Below, in pieces: positions 19,256 to 19,458 of a stretch of 19,458 nt of DNA (positions within the stretch are counted from its first letter, which is position 1; every line of letters starts with the position of its first letter). The notes under the pieces are model-generated. The model was not told the origin of the DNA. It ran no database searches and was given only the letters and a program-made list of their open reading frames with translations. The translations under genes and the position numbers were made by a program. The stretch is from JBBEDC01 sp040881505 (GTDB lineage: Bacteria > Patescibacteriota > Andersenbacteria > UBA10190), in contig JBBEDC010000039.1 of NCBI GenBank assembly GCA_040881505.1, positions 1-19,458 of the forward strand, in the 5' to 3' direction.

Positions 19256-19458
19256 ATGCCATTTACGTTCACACCAACTGAAATACCGGAAGTGCTCTCT
19301 GTAGAGCCGCGCGTATTCCCCGATGACCGCGGAGAATTTGTCGAACTGTTTAAAGCGTCTGATTTTAAGGCTCGGGGCATTGCTGGCTCGTTTCTTCAGG
19401 TAAATCAGTCGTTTAGTAAGAAAAGTGTTTTACGAGGACTGCACTACCAAAACCCACC
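19256..19458 (+). CDS. rmlC: dTDP-4-dehydrorhamnose 3,5-epimerase (RmlC), 5' fragment
   Basis: The first 67 codons of RmlC, cut by the right edge. Diagnostic segments are FPDDRGEFVELF (21-32) and QVNQSFSKKSVLRGLHYQ (48-65), with His63, the position of the family's catalytic base. RmlC converts dTDP-4-keto-6-deoxy-glucose to the rhamnose epimer, the third step in dTDP-L-rhamnose synthesis in the cytoplasm. Its presence 16 kb from the glycosyltransferase operon suggests that the surface polysaccharide of this organism contains rhamnose, although other rml genes would lie outside the window. Start ATG 19256 follows a promoter by seven bases and lacks a ribosome-binding site. The minus-strand frame crossing 19189-19380 is a shadow. 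Confidence 0.95.
   Translation, partial: MPFTFTPTEIPEVLSVEPRVFPDDRGEFVELFKASDFKARGIAGSFLQVNQSFSKKSVLRGLHYQNP

Noticed and set aside
1..19458. Search for tRNA, rRNA, CRISPR arrays, insertion sequences and integrase or transposase genes
   Set aside because: No cloverleaf-like sequence, no regularly spaced direct repeats, no terminal inverted repeats and no DDE or tyrosine-recombinase frame were seen.

Overview
The window looks like a chromosomal segment from a Candidate Phyla Radiation (Patescibacteria, Parcubacteria-like) bacterium. This is inferred from gene content, not from a marker-gene tree: a large DUF4012 membrane protein, a Wzz-like protein next to GT4 glycosyltransferases, MurJ, LepA, a SipW/TasA-like/lamin-tail/sortase surface cassette, and several genes that seem to start at or very near the predicted transcription start. 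TAA, TAG and TGA all end convincing genes, so the standard code is used. Nearly all genes lie on the + strand.

Layout. (1) 1-3338 is a polysaccharide operon: the 3' end of a GT4 glycosyltransferase, a two-TM Wzz/YveK-like chain-length protein and two further GT4 glycosyltransferases, joined by overlaps of 4 or 8 bases or a gap of a few bases. (2) 3319-6390 is one long reading frame for a secreted or membrane Ig-like surface protein, broken by an in-frame TAA at 3727; its 3' part carries an internal TM segment followed by what looks like a second signal peptide. (3) 6443-9319 is a DUF4012 protein with a long basic cytoplasmic N-terminus. (4) 9360-10997 is MurJ, the lipid II flippase. (5) 11108-11716 is an unrecognised 202-residue protein. 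(6) 11845-15820 is a surface-structure cassette: TasA/camelysin-like subunit, SipW-type signal peptidase, an Fn3-like plus lamin-tail-domain protein, a second TasA-like protein with an LAATG sorting signal, and a sortase. (7) 15866-17641 is lepA, followed by a small membrane protein. (8) 18183-18689 is a possible PBECR/RelE-like nuclease; then comes a 274-base structured intergenic region, a small minus-strand membrane protein, and the 5' end of rmlC (dTDP-rhamnose synthesis) at the right edge.

How it fits together: most of the window concerns the cell envelope. The glycosyltransferases, Wzz-like protein and rmlC would make a surface polysaccharide, perhaps rhamnose-containing. MurJ supplies lipid II. 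The 11.8-15.8 kb cassette would process, export and covalently anchor a TasA-like filament or coat. The most interesting points are the completeness of that cassette (dedicated peptidase, subunits, anchor and sortase in about 4 kb), the interrupted and apparently fused surface-protein gene, and a recurring promoter layout that predicts leaderless mRNAs for the DUF4012 gene, murJ and rmlC.
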